Positions 46,800 through 58,745 of a stretch of DNA of 64,000 bases are shown here, piece after piece; position 1 is the stretch's first letter, and each line of letters opens with the position of its first letter. Made by a program: the position numbers and the translations under genes. Source of the DNA: Lolium rigidum. Its lineage: Eukaryota; Streptophyta; Magnoliopsida; Poales; Poaceae. The notes under the pieces were generated by a model that was given only the letters and a program-made list of their open reading frames with translations, did no database searches and was not told the origin of the DNA. The stretch lies in the NCBI RefSeq assembly GCF_022539505.1, contig NC_061510.1, positions 273,553,687 through 273,617,686 on the forward strand, written 5' to 3'.

Positions 46800-47936
46800 G
46801 TCCACTTGGGACTCCTCCTCCCTTAGGCTGGCCGGCCAAGGTGGGTGGAGTCCCTCTGGGACTCCACCATCCATCCTGATTTCTTCCGGACTCTTCTAGA
46901 ACCTTCTAGAACCTTCCAGAGAAAATACCGGATCATTTTCAAACCTAGAAAATGACGTCCTATATATGAATCTTATTCTCCGGACCATTCCGGAACTCCT
47001 CGTGATGTCCTGGATCCCATCCGAGACTCCGAACAAAACTTCGAACTCCATTCCATATTCCATATCTACTTAAACGACATCAAACCTTAAGTGTGTCACC
47101 CTACGGTTCGCGAACTATGTAGACATGGTTGAGACTTCTCTCCGACCAATAACCAATAGCGGGATCCGGAGATCCATAATGGCTCCCACATATTCAACGA
47201 TGACTTAGTGATCGAATGAACCATTCACATACGATACCAATTCCCTTTGTCACGCGATATTTTACATGTCCGAGGTTTGATCATCGGTATCACTCTATAC
47301 CTTGTTCAACCTCGTCTCTCGACAAGTACTCTTTACTCGTACCGTGGTATGTGGTCTCTTATGAACTTATTCATATGCTTGCGAGACATTAGACGACATT
47401 CCACCGAGAGGGCCCAGAGTATATCTATCCTTCATCGGGATGGACAAATCCCACTGTTAATCCATATGCCTCAACTCATACTTTCCGGATACTTAATCCC
47501 ACCTTTATAACCACCCATTTATGCAGTGGTGTTTGATGTAATCAAAGTACCTTTCCAGTATAAGTGATTTACATGATCTCATGGTCATAAGGACTAGGTA
47601 ACTATGTATCAAAAGCTTATAGCAAATAACTTAATGATGTGATCTTATGCTACGCTTAATTGGGTGTGTCCATTACATCATTCATATAATGACATAACCT
47701 TGTTATTAATAACATCCAATGTTCATGATCACGAAACCATGATCATCTATTAATCAACAAACTAGTTATACAAGAGGCTTACTAGGGACTCTTTGTTGTT
47801 TACATATCACACATGTATCAATGTTTCGGTTAATACAATTATAGCATGATATGTAAACATTATCATAAACTCAAAGATATATTATAATAACCATTTTATT
47901 ATTGCCTCTTGGGCATATCTCCAACAACAACCATAT
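46800..47936 (-). repeat. Copia LTR of BARE/Angela/WIS type, cut by the gap
   Basis: Read on the - strand it starts TGTTGGAGATATGCCC, followed by AAGAGGCAATAATAAAATGG, the well-known start of this copia LTR in Pooideae. It continues about 1.1 kb to the gap. The rest of the element must lie beyond the gap or be lost. It interrupts the gypsy LTR to its right. Confidence 0.8.
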
Positions 47937-48936
47937 GCATGTGTTCCGTATATAGTCATACATGCTCGCAATGAGAAACTTGCACAACATCTTTTGTCCT
48001 ACCAGCCGGTGGCAGCCGGGCCTCTAGGGAAACTACTGGTAATTAAGGTACTCCTTTTAATAGAGTACCGGAGCAAAGCATTAACACTCCGTGAACACAT
48101 GTGATCCTCATATCACAGCCTTCCCCTCCGGTTGTCCCAATTTCTGTCACTTTGGGGCCTCGGGTTCCGGACAGAAATATGTGTATACAACTTGGAGGTA
48201 AGATCATAAAACCATGAATATCATCATGAATCAATAATATGTTCAGATCTGAAATCATGGCACTCGGGCCCTAGTGACAAGCATTAAGCATAACAAGTTG
48301 CAACAATATCATAAAAGTACCAACAACGGATACTAGGCACTATGCCCTAACAATCTTATGGCTATTACATGAACAATCTCATCCAATCCCTACCATCCCC
48401 TTCAGCCTACAGCGGGGGATTTACTCACACATGGATGGGGGAAGCATGGATGGTCGATGGAGAGGCGTCGGTGGTGATGATGGCGATGATCTCCTTCAAT
48501 TCCCGTCCCGGCAGGGTGCCAGAACGGAGTTTCTGATCCCGAGATTGGGTTTCGCGATGGCGGCGGAGTTGTGGATGTCTTCTGGAAAATTGGTCAAGGG
48601 CTTTAAGTAGTCCAGAGGGGAGCGTCGAGGGCTGGCCGAGGCGTCCTCACCATATGGTGGCGCGGCCATGGGACCACCGCACCGCCACGTGGTGTGCGCG
48701 CCTCGTTGCCCCCCTCCGTCACATCTTCTGGCTCCGTGGGTCTTCTGTAAGAATAGGCCAATTGCAATTATTTCCAGGGATTTTCCTGAAAGTTTATTTT
48801 CTGGACAAAAATAAGACACCAGGGCAATTCTGCTGAAAACAGCGTTAGTCCGTGTTAGTTGTATCCAAAATACACAAATTAGAGGCAAAACAATAGAAAA
48901 AGTGTTCGGGAAAGTAGATACGTTTTGGACGTATCA
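47937..48936 (-). repeat. Gypsy LTR fragment (TGATACGTCC type)
   Basis: On the - strand it starts TGATACGTCCAAAACG and contains GCGAAACCCAATCTCGGGAT and a TGTGAGTAAATCCCCC motif, a layout like the LTRs at 4154 and 9581 but from another subfamily. Its far end is interrupted by the copia LTR at 47936. Confidence 0.65.
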
Positions 48937-49575
48937 GGCAGCAAGCGAACATGTAGCATAACTTGTTGGAAACGGTGTTTCAATGCTTAGAAACAAGGCC
49001 TAGGGATCATACTTTCACTAGTGGACACTCTCAACAATGATCACATAATTGAATAAATAAATGCTACTCTCAAAGACTCTCTTGTTGGATAACAAACACT
49101 ATTCATTGTGTAGGGCTGCAAAAGCACACCTCAAGCCGGAGTAAACAAGCTCCACAACGTCATAAAGGAATCACACACGATGCGCACACTGTCACTATCA
49201 CACCGTGGAGAGTGACTCCGGAGTTCATATTAAAGTAACCTCTAGAGTGCATAATAGACAAGAGTAACATCTACATATTCAACTAGATTACAAAGCTCAT
49301 GATCACATAAAGATCACACCATGGGAGAGAGAGATGAACCACATAGCTACCGGTAGAGCCCTCAGCCTCGGGGGAGAACTACCCCCTCCTCATCATGGGA
49401 GTCAGAAACGGCGATGAAGATGGCGGTGATGTCGTTGGAGATGACTCTGGGGGCAATTCCCCGTCCCGGCGGCGTGCCGGAACAGAGACTTCTGTCCCCC
49501 GAACTTGGCTTCGCGATGGCGGCGGCTACATAACTTTTCGTGGCGGAAGACCGATATATTTAGGGTTTTCGCATC
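48937..49575 (-). repeat. Gypsy-LTR-like fragment, minus orientation
   Basis: It contains CTTGGCTTCGCGATGGCGGC and CCCGTCCCGGCGGCGTGCCG, close to text in the neighbouring LTR at 48480-48560, and a GTGACTCCGGAGTTCATATT stretch typical of grass gypsy LTRs. No gene. Confidence 0.5.
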
Positions 49576-52413
49576 TGGGAAAAACTCTTACAGATTTGGC
49601 TTGTAAGAATGCGGAATTAAACTAATGTTTATTTCACAAGCACAAATCCTAAATAAGCTAGGCTCAACTAAGTGCAACAACAATAACTATATCTAAGCAA
49701 GATAGGCACAATATATATGAACAACAAGTGATAGCAAGATATAATAGATACTTCAATCTCGATGACTATCACAAGGAAAGTAAACTCGGGTATAGAAATA
49801 ACCGAGGCACGCGAAGACAAAGATGTATTCCCGTGTTCCCTTCCTTTGCAAGAAGGTACGTCACGTTTGGAGAGGTGGGGATCCCACGAAGGATTTCCCA
49901 ACGCCACGAAGGCTCAGCTTCTTCTCCGAGCCAAACCCACGAAGGATAATGACCCTTTCCTTATGGTTAGCTTTTCCTACACCCCGGAGATGGCAAGCTC
50001 CAAAACCACTTCAGAAGCTCCACGAAGGAGAAGCCCGGGCCTCTTCACAATATTCCTTGAAGATATCACCGGAGTACCAACCGCCAAGCCAACTAGGAGG
50101 TCTCTCTCCAAGAGTAACACGCTCACGGTCTTTCACTCGAACTAATCGTGGTGGAGATCTCAACACTATGCAATGATGCAAAGCAAGAACACCAAAGGTG
50201 TTCAAATCCTTCACACTCAAATCCCAGCCAAGCAACAAATGCTAGGATGAGATTAGAGAGGAAGAACAAATGAGGAACTCAACAAATGACTCCAAGATCT
50301 AGATCCCAAGAGTTCCCCTCACTTAGAGGAGGAATGGATTGGATGAAGTTGTAGATCTAGATCACCTCTTTCAAATACCCCAAGAATATGCAAGAATCAT
50401 AGGAGAGAAGGGAGAGGAAGTAAGCTCAAGAGGTTCAACAATGGTGGTAAAAAAGATGCTCAAGAACGTTAGAAGACTATTGGGAAAGAAGCCCCTTTTA
50501 TAGCCAAACGAAATATGACCGTTTGGGGCAGATCTGGACGTTTTTCGTGTAGCCTGGCAAACCGGGCCAGCGACCGGGCCGCCTGGTGTGAGGACCGGGC
50601 CACAGACCGGACCACCCGGTCCAAACCAAACCGGGCGCCGGGCCGTGACCGGCGCGGATTGGGGACATACAAAACATGTCCTCAGTTGTCACCGGAGCAT
50701 GAGACGTTTTTCGTGTAGCCTGGCAAACCGGGCTAGCGACCGGGCAGCCTGGTGTGAGTGCCGGTCCGACCGGGCCTGGGGCCGGGCCACAGACCGGACC
50801 ATCCGGTCCAAACCGGACCGGGCACCGGGCCGTGACCGGGGCGGATCGGGGACATACAAAACATGTCCTCGGTTGTCACCGGAGCAGGAGCCGATCCGCA
50901 CAGGGGAGACCGGTCCACAGGCCGGTGTGGCCGGGTGTGAGGCCGGACCGGCCGGGACCGGACCGTACGCCCGTCGTGGAGCTGGAATATGCAGGACCCC
51001 TCAAGACCTTTTCTTTTCCTTTAAAATAGAAAATGCTCCCGAACTCCGATTGACATGAAACCAATTTTGTTGGAAAGATAACGGCGAATAGAACCCCGCC
51101 GTCAAGATCGGGGAAATATGGAGACTCCTCACATGATATTTTTAGATGATTCTAGAGAGGGAGTCTCCCACCGTCAAGAAATGGTGAATACGTCCAAACT
51201 CGAAAACGCAATAGAAGATGCATGCAGATTCCGTTTTCGATGAACTTGGGCTTGTTGTAAAGCTAGCAACAAGCTCAAGAATCTCACACATAGAAATACC
51301 AAGTAATAGGGATATGCAACGTATGCAAATGGTTGAGCTCCCTAAGACGATGCGATCAAGTTACCCAACCGAAAGCCCCTCTTGATAGTGCGGCTATCTA
51401 TCCTATAATCCGGTCTCCCAACAACCACCTTGAGACCGGTAAAAGGAAAACCTAGCAAGACCATACCTTTGCCTTGCACATCCCGATTGATCTTGATGAT
51501 AACTCTTCAAGCTCCACTCAAGCTGGAATGCCTTACTTGATCATCGTTACTTCGTGAAGACTCACAAATGCTCCCCCATACACCATGATGGGAAAGCTCC
51601 ATTGATGCACATCTTCACATGTCCATTATCACCAAATGGACGGCAAGCTGCAATCATATGATCCTCTTGAGATGCTCAATCTTGAACTTGCCGAACTCAA
51701 CCTTGATGATGATCACCACTTGACGGCATCCTCTCATGGGCTATATGAGATCTCACTTTTGATGCATGCCCATGGAAAGATACCTAACCCACATAGACAA
51801 CACAAGGGAACATATATGATGGGTTATTTCATAAAGCATAATTGACACGGATTACCATACCACATGACTTCTCGTGGTACATTTTTCATGCTTCATGTGT
51901 TGACCAAACTTGAATCTATTCTTCACTCTTTGTATGGTCAACCTTGTATCTTCTCATGCTCTATCATACTATCTCGAGGTGTATAAAGAATTATTCATTT
52001 GTTTGCATGCTCTAAATCTTAGTCAACAATATCTCAACTCATGAGACTATCATGACACCGACTTAGAGCCATAACTTGAATTCGATCTTCACTTGGAATC
52101 AAGCACTCAAGATCTTTATCATTCATTGCTTATCACATAAGCTAGAGCATGGCTAATATTGAGTTCCACATAAGAACTCCATCTTAATTTCTTCTTCTTG
52201 ATCATATCACATATATGTCTTCAAATCGATGATTTTGATGCCAATACTCAAGGTATATATTTATCTGCATGGCATCCATACTTGAATCCAATACATAGAC
52301 TACAAGTAGTACCTATGGATTATTCTTTCATATAAACTCAATGAAATCATTAATCCATAGGGGTTGTAATTAATTACCAAAACCACACATAGGGGAAATG
52401 TACCCTTACAACA
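49576..52413 (-). repeat. Probable solo gypsy LTR (TGTTGTAAGGGTAC type)
   Basis: On the - strand it starts TGTTGTAAGGGTACATTTCC and ends in TTTTCCCA. Nearly matching 5-mers GCATC (49571-49575) and ACATC (52414-52418) flank it, fitting a solo LTR of about 2.8 kb. No internal coding region adjoins it. A roughly 166-bp GC-rich tandem duplication lies at 50537-50890. The many short frames are not genes. Confidence 0.5.
50537..50890. repeat. Two-copy tandem repeat rich in ACCGGGCC
   Basis: GACGTTTTTCGTGTAGCCTG begins at 50537 and at 50703. Both copies end with GGGGACATACAAAACATGTC and share CAGACCGGACCA. Confidence 0.8.
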
Positions 52414-52943
52414 ACATCAGTGCAAGTTGGGGCAAAGAACTTTGGTTGTGTTGTGTGCAGGTTCCACGTTGTTGTTGACGCCGGTAGTGCGCCTTGCCAC
52501 TAGTCCGCTAGCAACACCTTCAGAAGTCACGCCTTTCTCCTACTGGTTGATTAAACCTTGTTTTCTTACTGAGGGAAAACTTTCTACTGTGCTCATCATA
52601 CCTTCCTCTTGGCATTCCCCAACAGTGTGAAGTCGGCGTAATGATAAGCGCCATCAAGCTATTTTTCTAGTGCCGTTGCCGGGGAGAAAGAGGATTTCTG
52701 CAAGGGGAGTCTCTCATCTCCAATCTCTTTACTCTGTTATAGTTTGCTTAGTTTACTTTATTTTGTTTTGTTTGCTTTATTATATCAAAAACACAAAAAA
52801 TAGTTTACTTTTATAGTTGTCTTTATATCAAAAACACAAAAAAATTAGTTTCTATTATAGATGTTATTTCTGTTGCTTAGTTTATTCCATGCTTACTTTT
52901 CATGTTGATGTTTCTTGTTTTTATTTTTCACTAGTTAGGCTTA

Positions 52944-53243
52944 AGAGCACCCTCTAGATGCCACACGATCTGCGTTGAGATCCGGTTCTCGTCAATTGGA
53001 TCTGTTGCCTTGACGTTGTCTTATCCATCGCTAAGCGTACTTGCCGTGGGTCCTACGTGATTTGAAAGTGCATCTGACCCACTATTTGAATTCAAAAGGT
53101 GGGTCCTACGTGATTTGGAAGTGTTGTTAGTGCTGATGTGGTTTGCTAACCCAACAATGATGGTAATAGTGGATTGCTAGATGTGACACGTGTCAACCAA
53201 TGGATGCATGCTCACGTATACACCTGGACACCAGGCTTCATCC
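52944..53243. mobile_element. 300-bp insertion with 10-bp direct repeats
   Basis: GTTAGGCTTA occurs at 52934-52943 and 53244-53253. Removing the 300 bp between restores the gypsy leader. No terminal inverted repeats are apparent. GTGGGTCCTACGTGATTTG occurs twice inside (53047, 53099). A 9-10-bp duplication suggests a Mutator-type, possibly TIR-less, element. Confidence 0.5.
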
Positions 53244-53289
53244 GTTAGGCTTAATGCAAAACAACAAAAAATTAGGAGTTCATATTTTC

Positions 53290-54130
53290 TTTTCTAAGAA
53301 ACAAAAGTTCCAACTCTTTCCTTCATCCGCTTCAACGGCAGTATTGATCAACCCCCTGCCCCCAATCATGGGGGTTCCGGTGGCACTCCGCTTACTACTC
53401 AAATCCTTGTTCATTTGGATCTTAAAAGCGCTTGCCAATTTCTACTTACCGGGAAGCGCGATCCCCAAAAAGTGCCGGGCTTAGTGCAGCCCAGTTTCAT
53501 GGATCTTTTATCCAAATCTGAAACGAGTACCAATATCCTTGTGGTTAGTAGAGAAGAGCCATCGAACCAGATTTGTCATTTTCTTTTCGTTTTGAAAACT
53601 TTCCTTAGGTTTTGGAAACAGCATAATGAACGCCCATCTCTTCCCTTCACTGAGCACTAGAAAGGGCGATATGGAGGTGCCTAAAGCAAGATTCTAAGTT
53701 CCACGACCCCGATGCTGTTATCTCATTCTCCGCTACCTCCTTCGGTGGTTTGTCTGGAAAAGAAATAGTGCCACTGGCTTTTTGCGGGGAAACTTGCAAG
53801 TCAAGTTTGGGGGGAGGTGGGTAGGCCAATAGAAGACTATTCCAGGCAAAACCTCCCCTTTTAGTGTTCTTTTGCTTGAGCTAGAAAGCATAGAACCCCG
53901 TCTTAAATCAACCGGTGATTTTGTCTCAGTTCACTCAGTTCGAGGTAAGGCGGAAATCACCGCTGACTTTCTCGTGACCCGGATTTGCTTTTCTGCTCCT
54001 GGCTTAGAGGCTGTGAGGAAATAAGCACAGCGTTGTAAGTTTTAGGCTCGTGACTACACCGAAAGAAGACAAATAAAGTGTATTACTCCTGGCCTCTGTG
54101 CTAACAAGCACGGCCAGGGCCATTAGGAGG
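53290..54130. other. Possible mitochondrial DNA insertion (NUMT)
   Basis: This stretch is unlike its AT-rich gypsy surroundings in base composition and wording. Phrases such as CCGGGAAGCGCGATCCCC and GAAAGCATAGAACCCCGTC recall grass mitochondrial intergenic DNA. The frames it holds (53200-53484, 53415-53660) show no known protein. Identification is by impression only; boundaries are approximate. Confidence 0.35.
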
Positions 54131-54193
54131 TTTTTCGAAGAATAGGATTATTTGGTTTGTTTGAGCTTTATAGTATTTATCTTGAGTTAGGAC

Positions 54194-54800
54194 ATGAAGT
54201 GCTCGAAGAGAAAATTAAAAAAACCTATGAAACTTTATTTGCATGCTAATGACAATGTTATTAGTACGAATTATTTGAACACCATTATTGCTAATGCTAT
54301 GGAAAAGTCTAAGCTTGGGGAAGCTAGTTTTCATGAAAATTATCTTTTTTACTTCCCCCTCTTTAGAGGAGAAAATTAATTATGATTATAATATGTCTCC
54401 TATATCTGATGATTATGGTGATGAGAATAGTAATGATAGAAATTTTGTTGAATTTACTCCCACTACAATTAATAAGAATGACTATGCTTATGTGGAGAGT
54501 AATAATTATTTTATTCATGTGGCTCATGATAAGAATGTTTTATGTGATAGTTATATTGTTGAGTTTATTGATGATGCTACTGAAAACTATTATGAGAGAG
54601 GAAGATATGGTTTTAGAAGTTTTCATGGTACTAAATATATGCTGAAAGTTTTGAAGTTACTCTTGTTTTATCTTTTTATGCTTGTCACTTTGTTCTTCGA
54701 GAATTTATTTATGTACAAGATTACTATGCATATGAAGTGTGTTATACTTAAATGTATTTTTAATTTGCTTCATGATGCTTCTGCACTTGATAATACTTGA
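54194..54800 (+). pseudogene. Retrotransposon internal ORF, frameshifted
   Basis: It opens MKCSKRKLKKPMKLYLHAND at 54194 and shifts frame near 54365. It continues as EEKINYDYNMSPISDDYGDE, YAYVESNNYF, NVLCDSYIVEFIDDATENYY to a stop at 54800. The second half resembles a conserved but functionally unassigned frame carried by the same gypsy group in Pooideae. The C-terminal hydrophobic stretch (LLLFYLFMLVTLFF) could be membrane-like, but in a broken frame this means little. Confidence 0.55.
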
Positions 54801-54999
54801 TGCTAGCTCTTTTTCAGCGCCTAGCTGAAAGACGTTAAAGAAAAAATGCTTATGGGAGACAACCCATGTTTTATTGCAGTAATTTTTCTTTTTGTCGAGT
54901 CCTGGAAGTTATTAGCTCTGTAATAACCTCTCTTTATCATTTTTATTTCGTTTTTGTGCCAAGAATAGCCTCTAATAGGAAGAAAGTAATGTTTGGGGC

Positions 55000-57490
55000 C
55001 TGTAATCATGGACAGTGACTGCATCATCTTTTTTGGGAACCAGTTAAATGAAATATCTGTTGATAATTTTAGACAAAGAGTTCCCTGATGGAATTGATTG
55101 CATAAATTATAGAAATACTTTTTAATTATGGGCCAGCATTTCTGCAAAAATTCAGCATTAAATCCATATGGACCAGGAGATTTATTATGGGGAAAATCTG
55201 CTACAACATCATCTATCTCCGTTGATGTGAAAGGTTCCTCAAGGAAAACTAATTGTCGGTGACTGGTTAGTAAAGCAGATATGTGAGCTATTCTAGAGAC
55301 TTCTTCAACCTGACCCGACCTTTCTTTATATGACTGAAGCAAAATCTCTACTTTGGCACTATGCTCTGAACTTCATCAGCTGTAGTAATTGTTGCAATGT
55401 GCTTCTTTCTCTTTTTATTGGAGGCCATAGAATGAAAGAATATGGAATTTTCATCTCCAAGAGTAACCCACTTGATCTTTACCTCTTTGTTTCCAATAAG
55501 CAAGCTGTTGCTGTAGAAGAGCAGTTAAGTGTAATTTCATTGCTATTCTGAACTGCCTTTCCATACTGCTGAGATCTCTAAAATTCTCTATGGCATCCAT
55601 AAGAGAGATTAGAGCATTCAAGTCTGTAATATCTTCACTAATAGAAGAAATAGAATTGGACCACTTCTTTAATTGTTTTCTAAGGATCTTGAACTTGGCA
55701 GTAATCCTTTTTGCAGCATTAGCATAGTGGATAGATTGTGTCCATACTTTTTCCACAGTAGAAAGGAAGTCAGGCATATCTAACCATCTATTTTCAAATC
55801 TGAAATGAAGTAGTCATGGCCAAAGGCAAAGCTATATTATTTGGAAATGTGGTTGACCAAGCCAGAAATGTGAAAAACCAATCTAGCCTTTGCAGCAAAG
55901 GGGAATCCTGCATGTTACTGCAGGTAAACTTTCTGCCTTTAAGAGGAATATCTACCGGTCCTAAATTGTTGCTTGCTTCATTAAACAAGAGCATTTCATT
56001 AACATTTTCTCCTGCCTTATTTCTATCTTGAGGTGATCTTATGAGGTTAAAGTCTCCAACAAGAAGCCAATTTTCATTATCTGCTATTACAATGTTATTA
56101 AGCCATTGTAAGAAGGCAATCTGTTCACTGTTCTAGCATGGTGCATAATTATTAGTCAGGGTCCAAAACAAATATATTTTAGTTGATTGTAGTTCTACTG
56201 AAATAGCATATCTATTCTGGAAAACAAATCTACCACTGAAAACAGAACTGTCCCATACAGTAACAAATTCCTCCCGATCTCCCTATAGAGGGAACACAAA
56301 CAAAGGAATCAAAATTTCTAGGACAAAATTCTTCAAACACTGCAAGTCAATATTTTCCCTTTTTTGTTTCCTGGAAGTAGATCACATGACAAGCACTTTA
56401 TCTTATTTTGTTCACGATGATAGGCCATTTTTCCAGTTAAGCACTTTTCAAAATAATTTATCCATAAAAACAATAATATTTATGGTCAGCTGCTACAGTC
56501 ATAAACTGTAGCCAGATCAAATACTTAGGCTGCTCATAGTGGGGAGTAACTTAGACTAGTAACATATGCCATGTTAGTAGTCTAGGTTACTACCTTTATA
56601 GTGGGTAGTAACTTATATGTGGTGTCATGCATTGTGTCATTTATTATGTTGTAGACTCATTTTGCCTTGGGGTGTGTGATGTTATGGTAACATAGCTAGT
56701 TACCACCTCACTCTCTTTCTTTATTTATTCGCATGCCATGTCACCAAAATGCCTTGAGATGTGTGATGTTACTAGCTATGTTACCCCCACTATGAGCAGT
56801 CTTAGGAGTGCCAAAGGTCCAAAAGTGATTAGAGTGGCAGTTCATAACGTAGCATAATAAAGGATTACATTCCATAGCAAAAGAGGGAGCCAACATATAT
56901 ATTATAACAATAAACCAGAGGCCCCTGCAAGTGACCAAAAGATATTTAGAGTGTAGGTGGCAGCCAACATGGTGCAGCACATGCCAACTTCTACTTCTTC
57001 TTGGGCTTCTTGACTGCATCATTGACTTGTTTCTTGCTCAACAATTTCTTCTCATTGGGAGGCGTAATCTGCCGAGAAGTAGAGCTCTGAGGAGGCAAGT
57101 CATCATCTATATCATTCACTTGAATACTGAATTTGCTGCAGAGGTTCTTAACCACAGATTTTTTTGATATATAGGAGGAGCTGCAGATGCACATGCCAGG
57201 CAGTTCTTATCGAAACAAGTCTTGGCCCTGTAGCCTTTGTTTGCTGCTGTCAATCCGGGGTTTCTTCTCACATCAGAGACACAAAGAGGCGCAGTACTAG
57301 CTCTTTTCCTGACATGTACAACTGAAGTAGAGATAGGAGGAGCCAACAACTGTTTTGGTTTAGCAGTTTGAGGAAACCCCTGGGTAGCATCCAGGCGGGC
57401 TTTACTAAGAAGGCACAGAGGAGGAGTGACAGCAGGACACTTTTTAGAGAGCACAAAATCCCTAGAGGAGAAATTCTGAGAATCATCTAC
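55000..57490 (-). pseudogene. LINE (L1 type), truncated in the RT domain, minus strand
   Basis: Reading right to left, an ORF1-type C-terminal region lies at 57490-56995 (CVSDVRRNPGLTAANKGYR, CFDKNCLACASAAPP, PPQSSTSRQITPPNEKK). The endonuclease domain includes GPVDIPLKGRKFTCSNM, LLQRLDWFF and ALPLAMTTS at 55994-55794. A linker lies at 55777-55451 and the start of the RT at 55342-55010 (FTSTEIDDVVADFPHNKSPG, GFNAEFLQKCWPIIKKYFYN, LCNQFHQGTL), ending just after HDYRP in a shifted frame. The rest of RT, zf-RVT and poly(A) are missing. A Harbinger MITE (56528-56801) interrupts it. Confidence 0.8.
56528..56801. mobile_element. Tourist/Harbinger-type MITE, 274 bp
   Basis: The ends GGCTGCTCATAGTGGGG and CCCCACTATGAGCAGTC are inverted, and TTA flanks it (56525-56527, 56802-56804). 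The inside has AGTAACTTAGACTAGTAACA-type subterminal repeats, a family very common in wheat relatives. No coding sequence. Confidence 0.9.
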
Positions 57491-58720
57491 CTCTATTGAT
57501 CGTCAGTTGCCACTCCTTATGAAGAATATGGTGCTACTTTCTGTTGACACTTGACAGTCTAACCAGGATCCCTCGTCTAAACAGCAGTCAACAGAGCCGG
57601 GTTACTGTTCCTTAAAGCTACTTCTCGTCAGCCACCTGCTGCTATATACATGCAACCAAGAATCCTAGCTTGAGATCGTCCTTCTGCAGCCAGCTAAAGA
57701 TCCCAGCGAGCCATAATCATAGCTCTATTACAGCAAGCACTACAGAGATCCTTGTATCCACCTTGAGTATGCATCATCCTGAGCCCTCTCAATCCTAGAG
57801 TAAGATGACCATTTGGGGCATGACCATTAACTGTACACACCGCAAAGTAGCTATTGTCTTTTATTTACTCAAATGTTGACTCGATGTATGTGTCTCATAT
57901 TCTGCAATTATATATCAACTACTACGTTCTCATATGCTTCACCTCCTTCCGTTTTATGTCGTTTTATGTCGTTTTGCGAGGTGCCCAAGGCCCTTTATAT
58001 TTGTAGGTTCGAAAAAGGACCTTTATATTTGTAGCCACTGCACAACGTAAGACATAAAGTTTTTCTTTTTCTACATGTGCATACAGTAGCAGTTCAATAA
58101 GGCCCAATGAGTTCGGGTTGTATAATGCCATAGAACGAATATTTTAGTATGGTGGTAATCAGATATAAGAGAACGTTGTTCTTGGTAAAGAAATCTTTGT
58201 TCCGAACTGTAGAAGGAAAAAGGCCAGGAGTGGCCTAGGTACTTAGCATCATCACATGAAAAAAGAAAGAGAAACAATCACGCATATTTGCATGAATCAT
58301 GAAACCGGGAACTGACGGTTCTCACTGGAATGGGAATTAACTCCTAGCCGATTGTAAATAAGCTATTCCTAAAAAGGTGAGCGCAGCTGGCGTGGCTTCA
58401 CTTGAGGGCCGGTCGGCAGTTGCATATTTGCTTTGGCTCGGTGGAAAGCGTGAAAGAAATCAATTGGTTGTATGTAGGATCCTTGCTCCGGAAACCAATT
58501 AGTCCAGGTGCATTTGAGGAAACGTTTAAGAAACCAATTAGGTTTTGTTTGATACCAGAGTTTTTGTGGTGATAATCCCCAATTTTTTTAAAATCTCCAC
58601 TCATTTCTAAAGTAGTGTTTGATACCAGAGTACCGAGCGAATTGAATTTTCATTTATCCCCACCTTTTCAAAATTTTAATGTATTTTTTCAATCCCCAAT
58701 ACTCTAGAGTATTATCTCTA
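57491..58720. other. Unassigned repetitive DNA, no gene seen
   Basis: CCCTCTCAATCCTAGAGTAA at 57785 and the following AACTGTACA.ACCGCA match 34190-34255. TTTGATACCAGAGT at 58548 and 58619 matches 33414. So a repeat family occurs in both places. No frame carries a known domain. Confidence 0.4.
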
Positions 58721-58745
58721 CTAGCACAATACCCGCGCGCTGCTG
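58721..58745 (-). other. Helitron-type 3' end, minus strand
   Basis: On the - strand: stem CCCGCAGCAGCGCGCGGG, then TATTGTGCTAG and T. This is a Helitron 3' terminus whose body should extend to the right. I could not locate a convincing TC start, so the length is unknown. Confidence 0.5.

Larger units (their letters stand above)
52419..54999 (+). mobile_element. Fragment of the same gypsy family as 4154-11178
   Basis: 52419-52665 matches the last part of the 4154 LTR type (AAGTTGGGGCAAAGAA, GGTTCCACGTTG). It is followed by GTGCCGTTGCCGGGGAGA (primer site region) and the ATATCAAAAACACAAAAA leader. 54810-54999 matches 6690-6860 (GCGCCTAGCTGAAAGACG, GGGAGACAACCCATG). The fragment is interrupted by a small element at 52944-53243 and by a foreign stretch at about 53290-54130. 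It ends where a LINE begins at about 55000. Confidence 0.75.

Noticed and set aside
46429..46899. Frames running across the N gap
   Set aside because: Their middle is undefined sequence.
53200..53660. Two open frames in the possible mitochondrial stretch
   Set aside because: No known mitochondrial or nuclear protein is recognised and the frames overlap without shared features.
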